From: an uncultured Agathobaculum sp.
GTDB taxonomy: Bacteria > Bacillota > Clostridia > Oscillospirales > Butyricicoccaceae
Reading direction: 5' to 3'
Length of the DNA stretch: 64,000 bases
Assembly (NCBI GenBank): GCA_944384725.1
Contig: CALWUJ010000006.1
Span: 1-64,000 of the forward strand
In this document: positions 1 through 7,391 of the stretch, one piece after another
Position numbering within the stretch: the first letter of the stretch is position 1
Layout: every line of letters begins with the position of its first letter
Translations under genes and position numbers: made by a program
Notes under the pieces: generated by a model
What the model saw: only the letters and a program-made list of their open reading frames with translations
Databases searched by the model: none
What the model was told of the DNA's origin: nothing

Positions 1-3
1 AGG

Positions 4-47
4 CAGGCAAGGCAACCCTTTTCGGGCTGCCCTGCCTGTCTTTTTTT
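4..47 (+). terminator. Rho-independent terminator of a gene left of the window
   Basis: A 15-bp stem (4-18 with 24-38, two A-C mismatches) with a short TTTTC loop is followed by a run of seven T at 41-47 on the plus strand. It would end a plus-strand gene lying to the left. The opposite strand has no T run, so it is not an obvious terminator for yqeC. Confidence 0.6.
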
Positions 48-75
48 CTTTGGCCTATTTTGCAACAGGCCCTTT

Positions 76-777
76 TTATGTTTCGGAGAAAAGCCAGCGG
101 TACAGCAGGTCTGGGTCACTGCGCAGGCTGCCGATTCGGCAGTCCAGACCGTCGGCGCGAAGCGCCTGCGCGGCGGGTTCCGCCATGGCGGAAAGCGCAG
201 GCGTATCCGCTTGATTGAGCAGTACACGCAGCTTTTCCATTGGCCAACCACAGGCTGTGGCAGTTTCCCGCACGCAGTACAGCAGTTCTGGGATGCCGAC
301 GAGTTGTTTCGGGTTCGCTGCCCAGTCTGGATGCAGCGCATAGCGGTGCACCACATCCTGCACCGGCTTACCGAGTGCGGACAGCCCTGCAATAATCAGG
401 TACAGATCGGTCTGCGGGGCAAGCACCGGTTCGTCGGCGCGGTGTAATTTTAATGGCAGGCGGTGTGCGCCGTCCGCTTCACACAGCACGATATCGGTTG
501 CCGCTGCTGCCTGCGTGAGCAGGTCGGGGGAAAGTGCGCAAAGCTTGCTGCCTTCTGCTTGTCGGCCTGCGCAGACTGCGCCCGGCAGAGCAAGCTGCAG
601 AAGCAGCTCATCTGGCATAGGATCGGTCAAAACCGTGCGGCAATCCGGCGGCTGGATGGGAAATATATGGGTCGTGGTGGTCACCAATACGCGGCGGGGT
701 GCCAGTGCGCGGGCGAGAGCGCGCAGTGCGGTGGTTTTGCCGCCTGCACCTACGATAGAAACAAATTTCGGCTGCAT
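76..777 (-). CDS. yqeC: YqeC-family selenium-dependent hydroxylase accessory protein
   Basis: A 233-residue protein with a nucleotide-binding loop VGAGGKTT at residues 9-16 and the TTTTHI segment typical of the YqeC family. YqeC is a putative accessory factor for selenium-dependent molybdenum hydroxylases; its exact reaction is not established. The open frame extends 48 codons upstream, but the ATG at 777 is preferred because a GAGGA ribosome binding site sits nine bases upstream and overlaps the end of the DUF3343 gene. It is the last gene of the minus-strand run yedE, tusA-like, DUF3343, yqeC. The neighbouring SelD and YedE support the selenium role. Confidence 0.85.
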   Translation of the reverse strand: MQPKFVSIVGAGGKTTALRALARALAPRRVLVTTTTHIFPIQPPDCRTVLTDPMPDELLLQLALPGAVCAGRQAEGSKLCALSPDLLTQAAAATDIVLCEADGAHRLPLKLHRADEPVLAPQTDLYLIIAGLSALGKPVQDVVHRYALHPDWAANPKQLVGIPELLYCVRETATACGWPMEKLRVLLNQADTPALSAMAEPAAQALRADGLDCRIGSLRSDPDLLYRWLFSET

Positions 778-781
778 TTCT

Positions 782-1024
782 TTAGTCCTCATTTTGCCAT
801 AGCAGGCGATAGCTGCCGTCCTCGATAGCATAGAGTGCTTCTGCGTCCGCATCAAGCAGGTCGCGGCAGTCGGTCTCGGCTGAAAAGCGCACACAGGTGC
901 CGCAGGACGAACTGAGTGCACGCGGTACGGGCTGCATTTTCGCTTTGCAGCCCGCGTTTTGCAGCGCCTGAAAGCTGAGCATTGCGCTCAGGTGTGTGTG
1001 GAAAGTCGCAATAAACTCTTTCAT
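782..1024 (-). CDS. DUF3343 domain protein
   Basis: An 80-residue protein matching the small DUF3343 family, which is usually found beside YedE/YedF/SelD selenium genes. Visible features are an N-terminal F-x-T-H-x-x-x-x-x-E/A-like segment and the CGTCVRF motif, whose two cysteines are separated by two residues (C-G-T-C). Biochemical function is unknown; a role in handling sulfur or selenium at a thiol is a guess. The start ATG overlaps the stop of the TusA-like gene by four bases, so translational coupling is likely. yqeC follows four bases after its stop. Confidence 0.75.
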   Translation of the reverse strand: MKEFIATFHTHLSAMLSFQALQNAGCKAKMQPVPRALSSSCGTCVRFSAETDCRDLLDADAEALYAIEDGSYRLLWQNED

Positions 1025-1233
1025 GCTTTTTTGGTCAGGATCAGGGCGAATTCTTCATCGCCGGTTTCGCGGGACACGGCATTATAGCCGTTGTTATGGG
1101 CAAAGCGAGTGATGTTTTCCACCGCGCACGGGTCGTCAACCAGCACCTCGAGCGTATCAGGTGCACTTTTTTTCACTTCTTTTTGCACCATGACCACAGG
1201 CATGGGGCAGGAATAACCTCTTGCGTCGATCAT
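1021..1233 (-). CDS. TusA/YedF-like sulfurtransferase (SirA fold)
   Basis: A 70-residue single-domain protein of the TusA/SirA family. The conserved CPMP motif is at residues 9-12, with Cys9 the expected persulfide or selenide carrier. In the selenium-metabolism protein YedF this domain is fused to a second domain; here it stands alone, with a separate DUF3343 gene next to it. It overlaps the yedE stop and the DUF3343 start by four bases each, so the three genes are tightly coupled. Selenium carriage between transporter, lyase and SelD is inferred from context. Confidence 0.8.
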   Translation of the reverse strand: MIDARGYSCPMPVVMVQKEVKKSAPDTLEVLVDDPCAVENITRFAHNNGYNAVSRETGDEEFALILTKKA

Positions 1234-2321
1234 TTTGTTTTCTCCTCCCGGTGTAAATTTGCATAAGAAATGATAGCAAGCAAAATCAGGCCGATTACGA
1301 TGCCGATGCGACCAGCTTGTGCTACGCCGCCTGCGGTGAATACACCGTCGGTCATCGCGTCTGCGTTGCCTGCCATGCCGAAGTTGTGAGCGAGCGCTGC
1401 ACCGACCAGCATGCCGAACACGGTCACTGCGCTATCGCCGCTGCCCTCACCGGCGAGAATGAGCTGACGCAGCGGACAGCCGCCCAGCAGCACAGAGCCC
1501 CAGCCAGCCATCGCCATGCCGAGGAAACTCCATACATAGTCGTGGTGTGCGACCGGCTGTACAGCGAGGGTGGGATTGAAGTTGCCCAATACAAGGTTGC
1601 CGACCAGAACGGTTACAAAAATAGCAATAAAACCGGTCAGCAAGTGAAAATCGCGGAACAGGAACACATCACGCAAGCCGCCCGCCATGCATAGACGGCT
1701 TTTCTGTGCCAGCACTCCGACAATCAAACCGCCTGCGAGTGCAATCAGCCACGGCGCGTGACTTGCGCCCGGGCCGGCCTGCGAAAAGCGGATGAAGGAC
1801 GGCGCGAGCAGTAGTAGCGCCAGCACGGCAATCATAAAGCCGGGCAGCACAAAGCCGTCCGCTTTCTGCACTTTGCGCGCGCGGCCGAGCGAAAAACCTT
1901 TTTTCAGACACAGCACACCCACGCCGATGCCCGCAGCAAAGCCGATAAGGCCAGCGATTGCGGTCACGTCACCGCCGCCCAGACGCAGCACCATGCGCAA
2001 CGGACAGCCGAGGAAGGCCAGCGCGCCGACCATGACGATCATGCCCAGCACAAAGCGCAGGGCGGGCGCAGAACCGGCGCGGGCGCGGAATTCCTTGCTC
2101 GCAAGTGCGGCAACCGTCGCGCCGAGGACAAGGCCGACGATTTCGGGGCGCAGATACTGCACTTTTTCCGCGCTGTGCAGACCAAGTCCGCCCGCGATGT
2201 CACGAAGAAAGCAGGCGATGCAAAAGCCCATGTTGGCGGGATTGCCTGCCGCGGTGAGCGCCAGCGCCGCAAGGCCGACGATCACACCGGCGCCGATCAC
2301 CAGATATTTGTTTTTGTTCAT
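1230..2321 (-). CDS. yedE: YedE-family selenium (sulfur) transporter
   Basis: A 363-residue integral membrane protein of the YeeE/YedE family with about nine to ten hydrophobic helices. Two internal repeats carry the GCPLR-type Cys-Pro motif (LGCPLRMVL and GGCPLRQLI) that defines the thiosulfate/selenium transporter fold. The family member next to SelD is annotated as a putative selenium transporter. The frame is open 32 codons further upstream, but ATG 2321 has the ribosome binding site AAGGAG seven bases before it. It heads the minus-strand selenium operon, divergent from the desulfurase gene. Confidence 0.85.
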   Translation of the reverse strand: MNKNKYLVIGAGVIVGLAALALTAAGNPANMGFCIACFLRDIAGGLGLHSAEKVQYLRPEIVGLVLGATVAALASKEFRARAGSAPALRFVLGMIVMVGALAFLGCPLRMVLRLGGGDVTAIAGLIGFAAGIGVGVLCLKKGFSLGRARKVQKADGFVLPGFMIAVLALLLLAPSFIRFSQAGPGASHAPWLIALAGGLIVGVLAQKSRLCMAGGLRDVFLFRDFHLLTGFIAIFVTVLVGNLVLGNFNPTLAVQPVAHHDYVWSFLGMAMAGWGSVLLGGCPLRQLILAGEGSGDSAVTVFGMLVGAALAHNFGMAGNADAMTDGVFTAGGVAQAGRIGIVIGLILLAIISYANLHREEKTK

Positions 2322-2367
2322 GTGAATCTCCTTTGGTTTGTGAAATGTATGCTGCAACAAGGCTGGT

Positions 2368-2396
2368 TTTACATTTGTCCGGTCCTGTGTTACACT
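2368..2396 (+). promoter_or_regulatory. Sigma-A promoter of the desulfurase gene
   Basis: TTTACA at 2368-2373 and TACACT at 2391-2396 are separated by 17 bases, about 50 bases before the start of the desulfurase-like gene. Confidence 0.55.
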
Positions 2397-2448
2397 GATG
2401 AAAAAGTATGCGGACAAAGCGTTCCGCAGACGTCAGGAGGAAAATGCT

Positions 2449-3600
2449 ATGCATTCGGTTTATCTGGACAACGCCGCGACCTCGTTCCCTAAGCCGCCCG
2501 CTGTTGCCGCGCGTATGAGGGAATATGTCGATCAAATCGGCGCAAGCGTCAATCGCGGCTTGTATGCATCTGCGCAGCAAGCCGAGCTGGTCACGTTGCG
2601 CCTGCGGCAGCGTTTGTGCGAACTGTTTTCCTTTTCCTCCGTGCCGTATACAATCCTTACACCCGGCAACACATGGGGGCTTAATATGTTGCTGTTCGGT
2701 GCGCTGCGACCGGGCGACCACTGTCTGGTGTCCGCAATGGAGCACAACGCGGTCATGCGGCCGCTTGGACAGCTTGCTCGCCGTGGGGTGACGTTCGACC
2801 GCATTCCCTGCGACCGAGAAGGGCGCTTACAGGTGGATAAGATTGAGCCGCTGCTGCGTGATAACACCCGTTTGGTGCTGCTCGCGCATGCGTCCAATGT
2901 GTCCGGCACGGTGCAGGACGTGCAGGCGGTGGGGAAGATCTGCCGCGCGCATGATATTCCCTTTGCGCTCGATGCGGCGCAGACCGCGGGGCATGTGCCG
3001 ATTGACTTTGTTTCGCTCGGTCTGAGCGCACTTTCTGTCCCTGCGCATAAAGGCTTGCTCGGCCCGCAGGGTATCGGTGCGCTGCTGTTGCGTCCGGACT
3101 TTGCGGAAACGCTGGAGCCGCTGGTCAGCGGCGGTACGGGCAGCGTGTCGGACTCTGAGGAAGTCCCGGCGTATTTTCCCGACCGGCTCGAGCCCGGCAC
3201 ACCCAATCTGCCCGGCATTTTCGGCTGGGAGGCCGCGCTGGACTATTTGCAGCAGGTGATCGTTGAGGCTGTGCAGGTGCACGACCGCGTGCTATCTCAG
3301 CGCTTTCTGGACGGACTGCACACCACTTCGGGTGTGGAACTCGTCGGCCCGGACACGGTCGAGGGCCGCGTCGGGGTGTTCAGTCTGGATTTCCTGGGAA
3401 AGGACAACGCGGAGGTCGCGGTGGCGCTCGAAGAGCGCTTCGGCATCCTGACGCGCTGCGGCCTGCACTGTGCGCCCAGTGCGCACCGCACGCTCGGTAC
3501 GTTTCCGCGCGGCACGGTGCGGCTGTCCTTTAGCTGGTTCACGACAGCAGAGGAAGTCGACCGCGCGCTCGAGGCAATCGCCGCTGTCAGTGCAGAATAA
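2449..3600 (+). CDS. Cysteine desulfurase / selenocysteine lyase-like aminotransferase class V
   Basis: A 383-residue PLP enzyme of the class-V aminotransferase group. It opens with YLDNAATSFPKP, characteristic of the cysteine desulfurase subfamily often encoded next to selD. The PLP lysine is Lys201 in the PAHKG motif, and the catalytic cysteine is Cys341 in GLHCAPSAHRT. It probably releases sulfur or selenium from (seleno)cysteine to feed the TusA-like carrier and SelD. ATG 2449 is chosen over upstream in-frame codons because AGGAGG lies at 2435-2440. The 3' end overlaps the convergent selD by 14 bases. Confidence 0.85.
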   Translation: MHSVYLDNAATSFPKPPAVAARMREYVDQIGASVNRGLYASAQQAELVTLRLRQRLCELFSFSSVPYTILTPGNTWGLNMLLFGALRPGDHCLVSAMEHNAVMRPLGQLARRGVTFDRIPCDREGRLQVDKIEPLLRDNTRLVLLAHASNVSGTVQDVQAVGKICRAHDIPFALDAAQTAGHVPIDFVSLGLSALSVPAHKGLLGPQGIGALLLRPDFAETLEPLVSGGTGSVSDSEEVPAYFPDRLEPGTPNLPGIFGWEAALDYLQQVIVEAVQVHDRVLSQRFLDGLHTTSGVELVGPDTVEGRVGVFSLDFLGKDNAEVAVALEERFGILTRCGLHCAPSAHRTLGTFPRGTVRLSFSWFTTAEEVDRALEAIAAVSAE

Positions 3601-4624
3601 TGCGAGCCGCTTCCGCAAATTCCGAAACCGTTCCGATGCGCCGCGCATCCGGGACGGTTTTTTGCAGTTCGGCTGCGAGCGCGTCTGCGTCTGCGGCAGT
3701 GACCGCGATCAGCAGCCCGCCAGAGGTCTGCGGATCATAGAGCGCGTCCTGTACTTCGAGCGGCACGCCGTCTGCCGAGACAAACGCCTCCGCGTATCTG
3801 CGGTTGCGGTACATGCCTTCTGGCAGAATTCCCATGCGGGCAAATTCCAGCGCTTCTGGTGGGATGGGGAGTGCGGAAACGTCCAGCTCGAGCTGTACGC
3901 CGCTGCCTTGCGCCATTTCCAGCGCATGGCCGAGCAGACCGAAGCCGGTCACGTCCGTGCAGGCGTGCACGCAGAACTGCACCATCGCATCGCGCGCGGC
4001 CTTGTTGAGCGTTGTCATACGTGCAAAAACGGCGTTCAGTACGTCGGGCGGGCACAGGTCTGCCTTCGCTGCCGTTGTCAGAATGCCCGCGCCAAGTGGT
4101 TTGGTCAGAAACAGCACGTCACCCGGCTGTGCGCCTGCGTTGGTCAGGATTTTGTCCGGATGGACAAAGCCGGTCACGCACAGGCCATATTTTGGTTCCT
4201 CGTCCAGAATACTGTGACCGCCCGCAATGGCTGCCCCGGCTTCATAGACCTTGCTGTAGCCGCCGCGCAGCAGGTCGTGCACTGCGTCGTCCGGCATGGA
4301 CTTCGGAATGCACAGCAGGTTGAGCGCGATGCGCGGCTCACCGCCCATGGCGTACACATCGGACAAAGCATTTGCTGCCGCGATCTGCCCAAACAGGTAC
4401 GGATCGTCCGCAATGGGCGGGAAAAAGTCCACGGTCTGCACAAGTGCGAGGTCATCCGATACCCGATAAACCGCAGCATCGTCGCTTTTGTCAAAGCCGA
4501 CCAGCAGATTTTCGTCTGTGCGCACGGCAAGACCATCCAGCAGGCGGGCAAGTGTGCCTGCGCCGACTTTTGCGCCACAGCCCGCGCAGTTGGCGAGCTT
4601 GGTGAGTTTGATTTCCTGTTCCAT
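3587..4624 (-). CDS. selD: Selenide, water dikinase (selenophosphate synthetase)
   Basis: A 345-residue SelD that makes selenophosphate from selenide and ATP. Its N-terminus holds the catalytic pair Cys16 and Lys19 in the AGCGAK motif. This is a Cys-type enzyme: there is no in-frame TGA at the active site. The glycine-rich and Asp-rich segments of the AIRS/PurM ATP-binding fold follow. AAGGAG lies six bases before the ATG. With no selA, selB or tRNA-Sec nearby, the selenophosphate may serve a selenium cofactor rather than selenocysteine, although those genes could lie elsewhere. Confidence 0.95.
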   Translation of the reverse strand: MEQEIKLTKLANCAGCGAKVGAGTLARLLDGLAVRTDENLLVGFDKSDDAAVYRVSDDLALVQTVDFFPPIADDPYLFGQIAAANALSDVYAMGGEPRIALNLLCIPKSMPDDAVHDLLRGGYSKVYEAGAAIAGGHSILDEEPKYGLCVTGFVHPDKILTNAGAQPGDVLFLTKPLGAGILTTAAKADLCPPDVLNAVFARMTTLNKAARDAMVQFCVHACTDVTGFGLLGHALEMAQGSGVQLELDVSALPIPPEALEFARMGILPEGMYRNRRYAEAFVSADGVPLEVQDALYDPQTSGGLLIAVTAADADALAAELQKTVPDARRIGTVSEFAEAARIILH

Positions 4625-4728
4625 AGACCGCTCCTTGATAGAAAGTGGAGGAAACGGAACAACAACCGTTATCCTATTAAAAAGATAACATGTGCGAAGG
4701 GAAAGGTCAAGCGGATGCGCGCACGCCT

Positions 4729-4757
4729 TTGCATGCCGACCTAAACTGTGCTATAAT
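4729..4757 (+). promoter_or_regulatory. Sigma-A promoter of the DMT transporter gene
   Basis: TTGCAT (4729-4734) and TATAAT (4752-4757) lie 17 bases apart. The -10 is preceded by TG, giving an extended -10. The promoter sits about 37 bases before the TTG start. Confidence 0.75.
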
Positions 4758-4793
4758 GCAAATGAATGATAAAAAAATAAGGAGGGGAAGCCG

Positions 4794-5678
4794 TTGCTTT
4801 CCAATAAAAGCAAGGCAATCGGGTTTATTCTGTTATCTGCGTTCGGTTTTGCGCTGATGAGTACGTTTGTGCGTCTGGCAGGCGATTTGCCGTCCATGCA
4901 GAAGTCATTTTTCCGCAATCTGGTTGCGATGATCGTCGCGGCAGTGGCGCTGTGGCGCAAGGGCGTCAGCTGGAAGTGGGAGAAAGGCAATCTGCCCATG
5001 CTGCTGCTGCGCGCGACGTGCGGCACGCTGGGCATTTTGTGCAACTATTATGCAATTGACCGTCTGGTGCTCGCGGATGCGAATATCCTCAATAAAATGT
5101 CGCCGTTTTTTGCGATTTTGTTTTCACTGTTTTTGCTCAAAGAACGCGCGAATGTCTGGCAGTATCTGGCGGTGCTGGCGGCGTTCGGCGGCAGCATGCT
5201 GATTATCAAGCCTGGCTTTTCGGCGGATATGTTCCCGGCGTTTATTGGGCTGCTCGGCGGCGTTTTTGCAGGCGCTGCCTATACAGCGGTGCGTGCCTTG
5301 TCGAAAAAAGGAGAAAACAGCGCGCGCATTGTGTTTTTCTTTTCGACCTTTTCCACGCTGTTCTGTCTGCCGTATCTGATTGTGGATTTTCACCCCATGA
5401 CATGGGCGCAGCTTGCTTGTCTGTTGGGGGCGGGCGCGGCAGCCACGCTCGGGCAGTTCGGTGTGACGCTGGCTTATGCCCATGCACCGGCGAAAGAAAT
5501 CTCGGTGTTTGACTATACACAGGTGCTGTTTTCCGCGCTGCTCGGCTTTTTCCTGTTCAACCAGATTCCGGATGGGCTGAGCGTGCTCGGTTATCTGGTG
5601 ATCTGCGGTGTATCTGTGTTGATGTTCTTCTATAACCGTACATTGGAGAGCAGGGAGCAGGCCAGTGGACGGAATTGA
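4794..5678 (+). CDS. EamA/DMT-superfamily transporter
   Basis: A 294-residue membrane protein with about ten hydrophobic helices in two EamA repeats (roughly residues 5-140 and 150-285), the layout of drug/metabolite exporters. Substrate cannot be inferred. The start is TTG at 4794, directed by GGAGGGG at 4781-4787; no ATG in the frame fits as well. A near-consensus promoter lies upstream. The 3' end overlaps the next gene by 14 bases, so the two are probably co-transcribed. Confidence 0.8.
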   Translation: MLSNKSKAIGFILLSAFGFALMSTFVRLAGDLPSMQKSFFRNLVAMIVAAVALWRKGVSWKWEKGNLPMLLLRATCGTLGILCNYYAIDRLVLADANILNKMSPFFAILFSLFLLKERANVWQYLAVLAAFGGSMLIIKPGFSADMFPAFIGLLGGVFAGAAYTAVRALSKKGENSARIVFFFSTFSTLFCLPYLIVDFHPMTWAQLACLLGAGAAATLGQFGVTLAYAHAPAKEISVFDYTQVLFSALLGFFLFNQIPDGLSVLGYLVICGVSVLMFFYNRTLESREQASGRN

Positions 5679-6180
5679 GCTGCGCCGTTCGCGCCGCCGC
5701 ACACTGGGGCTGGAGGTCACGCGGGAAGGGCACGTGATTGTGCGCGCGCCGTTGCGCGCGTCGGCAGATACGATCGAACGGTTTGTCCATAATCATGCAG
5801 ACTGGATTGCGCGTGCGCAGGCGCGGCAGCGGGCACGTCTGGAGGCGCATCCAGAGCCGGATGCAGCGCGGCAGGCGGAGCTGATGCGTCGCGCGCGGGA
5901 GGAACTGCCGCCCAAGGTAGCGCACTACGCGCGCAAGATGGGACTCAAGCCGGCGGGCGTCCGTATCACGTCGGCACGCACGCGCTTTGGTTCGTGCAGT
6001 GCGCAGAACCGGCTGTGCTTTTCGTGGCGGTTGATGGATTATCCGGATGCAGCGGTCGATTATGTCGTTGTGCATGAACTGGCGCATATTGTGCACAAAA
6101 ACCACGGCCCACGGTTCTGGGCGCTGGTGGAACAGTATATGCCGGATTATCGCGCCCGCCGTGCGATGCTGCGGGAGTGA
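5665..6180 (+). CDS. YgjP-like (DUF45) zinc metallopeptidase
   Basis: A 171-residue protein of the YgjP/DUF45 family. The HELAH zinc-binding motif is followed by H-x-x-x-F-W, the hallmark of this minigluzincin-like group, with N-terminal R-S-x-R-R-x-L-x-L strands. The start is GTG at 5665, inside the 3' end of the transporter gene, so translation is likely coupled. Cellular substrate is unknown. Confidence 0.8.
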   Translation: MDGIELRRSRRRTLGLEVTREGHVIVRAPLRASADTIERFVHNHADWIARAQARQRARLEAHPEPDAARQAELMRRAREELPPKVAHYARKMGLKPAGVRITSARTRFGSCSAQNRLCFSWRLMDYPDAAVDYVVVHELAHIVHKNHGPRFWALVEQYMPDYRARRAMLRE

Positions 6181-6201
6181 GGGCCGAAGGAGGAAAGAAA
6201 A

Positions 6202-7182
6202 ATGACGATTGCGGAAATTGCGCGCCGTGCGGGTGTATCCAAAGCAGCGGTTTCACGTTATCTGAACAATGGCTATGTCAGCTCGGAAAAGCGGGAAGCC
6301 ATCCGTCGGATCATCGAGGAGACGGGCTATGTGCCCTCCCAGCAAGCGCAGACGCTGCGCACGGGCAAAAGCCGCATGATTGGCGTGATCGTGCCGCGCA
6401 TTGATTCCGAGTCGATCAGCCGCGTGGTGGCGGGTATTTCCCGCGTGCTGGAGGAACATGGTTACCGGTTGCTGCTGGCCAATACGGACAACCGCATCGA
6501 AAAAGAACTGGAATATCTGGAAGTATTTCGCAGCGGCAATGTGGACGGCGTGATTCTGGTAGCGACCATGCTTTCCGCTGCGCATCGCAAGGCACTGACG
6601 GCGTTGGGCGTACCGGCGGTACTGATTGGGCAGCAGATGGATGGCATGTCGTGTGTGTTCCATGATGACCGCGGTGCGGCGCGTGCAGTGACCGAGCTTT
6701 TGCTGCAGCATGGCCGATACAAGGTAGGATATATCGGTGTAACACCGCGGGATAAGGCGGCAGGTGCGGCGCGTCGGGCTGGTTATCAGGATGCCTTGCA
6801 TGCCGCTGGGCAGGAGCCACGACCGGAGTGGATGGAGCAGAGTGATTTTTCTATCGACGGCGGCTATGCGGCGGTCGAACGGCTGCTGGCCCGTGTTCCG
6901 GATATTCAGGGAATTTTTTGTGCAACCGATTCCATAGCGATTGGCGCAAAGAAACGGCTGGAGGAGCAGGGGAAACGCATTCCGGGCGATGTTGCCCTTG
7001 CGGGTATTGGTCATTCCCGTATGAGTGAACTGGTGCGGCCGCGTCTGGCAACGGCGCACTATTATTATCAGACCAGCGGCGAAGAAGCGGCACACGATCT
7101 TCTTGAAATCATCGGGCAAGGTGTGGATCGAAAAAAGCAGTTGATGCTTGGATTTGAGGTTTTTTCGGGAGAATCGGTATAA
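6202..7182 (+). CDS. scrR: LacI-family transcriptional regulator of the sucrose locus
   Basis: A 326-residue LacI/GalR-type repressor. Residues 1-45 form the helix-turn-helix (TIAEIARRAGVSKAAVSRYL) and the hinge helix follows. The rest is a periplasmic-binding-like sensor domain. It lies just upstream of the sucrose PTS operon in the same direction but ends in its own terminator (7201-7237), so it is probably a separate unit. The likely operator is the palindrome at 7350-7363. The inducer could be sucrose-6-phosphate or fructose, by analogy with ScrR proteins. Confidence 0.85.
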   Translation: MTIAEIARRAGVSKAAVSRYLNNGYVSSEKREAIRRIIEETGYVPSQQAQTLRTGKSRMIGVIVPRIDSESISRVVAGISRVLEEHGYRLLLANTDNRIEKELEYLEVFRSGNVDGVILVATMLSAAHRKALTALGVPAVLIGQQMDGMSCVFHDDRGAARAVTELLLQHGRYKVGYIGVTPRDKAAGAARRAGYQDALHAAGQEPRPEWMEQSDFSIDGGYAAVERLLARVPDIQGIFCATDSIAIGAKKRLEEQGKRIPGDVALAGIGHSRMSELVRPRLATAHYYYQTSGEEAAHDLLEIIGQGVDRKKQLMLGFEVFSGESV

Positions 7183-7200
7183 TTGCAAGAGAAACTGGAG

Positions 7201-7237
7201 AGCGGTCTGCGTTGTACAAAACGCAGACCGCTTTTTT
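7201..7237 (+). terminator. Rho-independent terminator after the LacI gene
   Basis: A perfect 13-bp stem (7201-7213 with 7220-7232) and a six-base loop are followed by a T run ending at 7237. Confidence 0.9.
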
Positions 7238-7306
7238 GTAGATATTATACAGAGCCTGCTGCACAGTGTGCAAAAAGAGAGCCGAAGGTTTGGGTACAAT
7301 TGCGCA

Positions 7307-7336
7307 TTTACAAAAATAGGGATGCGGCGGTATAAT
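7307..7336 (+). promoter_or_regulatory. Promoter of the sucrose PTS operon
   Basis: TTTACA (7307-7312) and a perfect TATAAT (7331-7336) are 18 bases apart. Transcription would start near 7343, just before the cre/LacI-type operator. Confidence 0.75.
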
Positions 7337-7349
7337 GATTGCAGAAAGA

Positions 7350-7363
7350 TGAAATCGGTTTCA
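7350..7363 (+). promoter_or_regulatory. cre / LacI-type operator
   Basis: TGAAATCGGTTTCA fits the cre consensus TGWAANCGNTNWCA at every fixed position and is a near-perfect palindrome about a central CG. It lies at about +8 to +21 of the PTS promoter, a repressing position. Either CcpA, the adjacent LacI-family protein, or both could bind it. Confidence 0.75.
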
Positions 7364-7391
7364 CAAATAACGACGAAAGGGCGGAACAAAG

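Noticed and set aside
4560..4624. Selenocysteine codon at the SelD active site
   Set aside because: The codon at residue 16 is Cys, and no in-frame TGA is present before the stop.
3470..4744. A 424-codon open frame antisense to selD
   Set aside because: It mirrors the selD coding frame, has no recognisable domain and no ribosome binding site. High GC creates such shadows.
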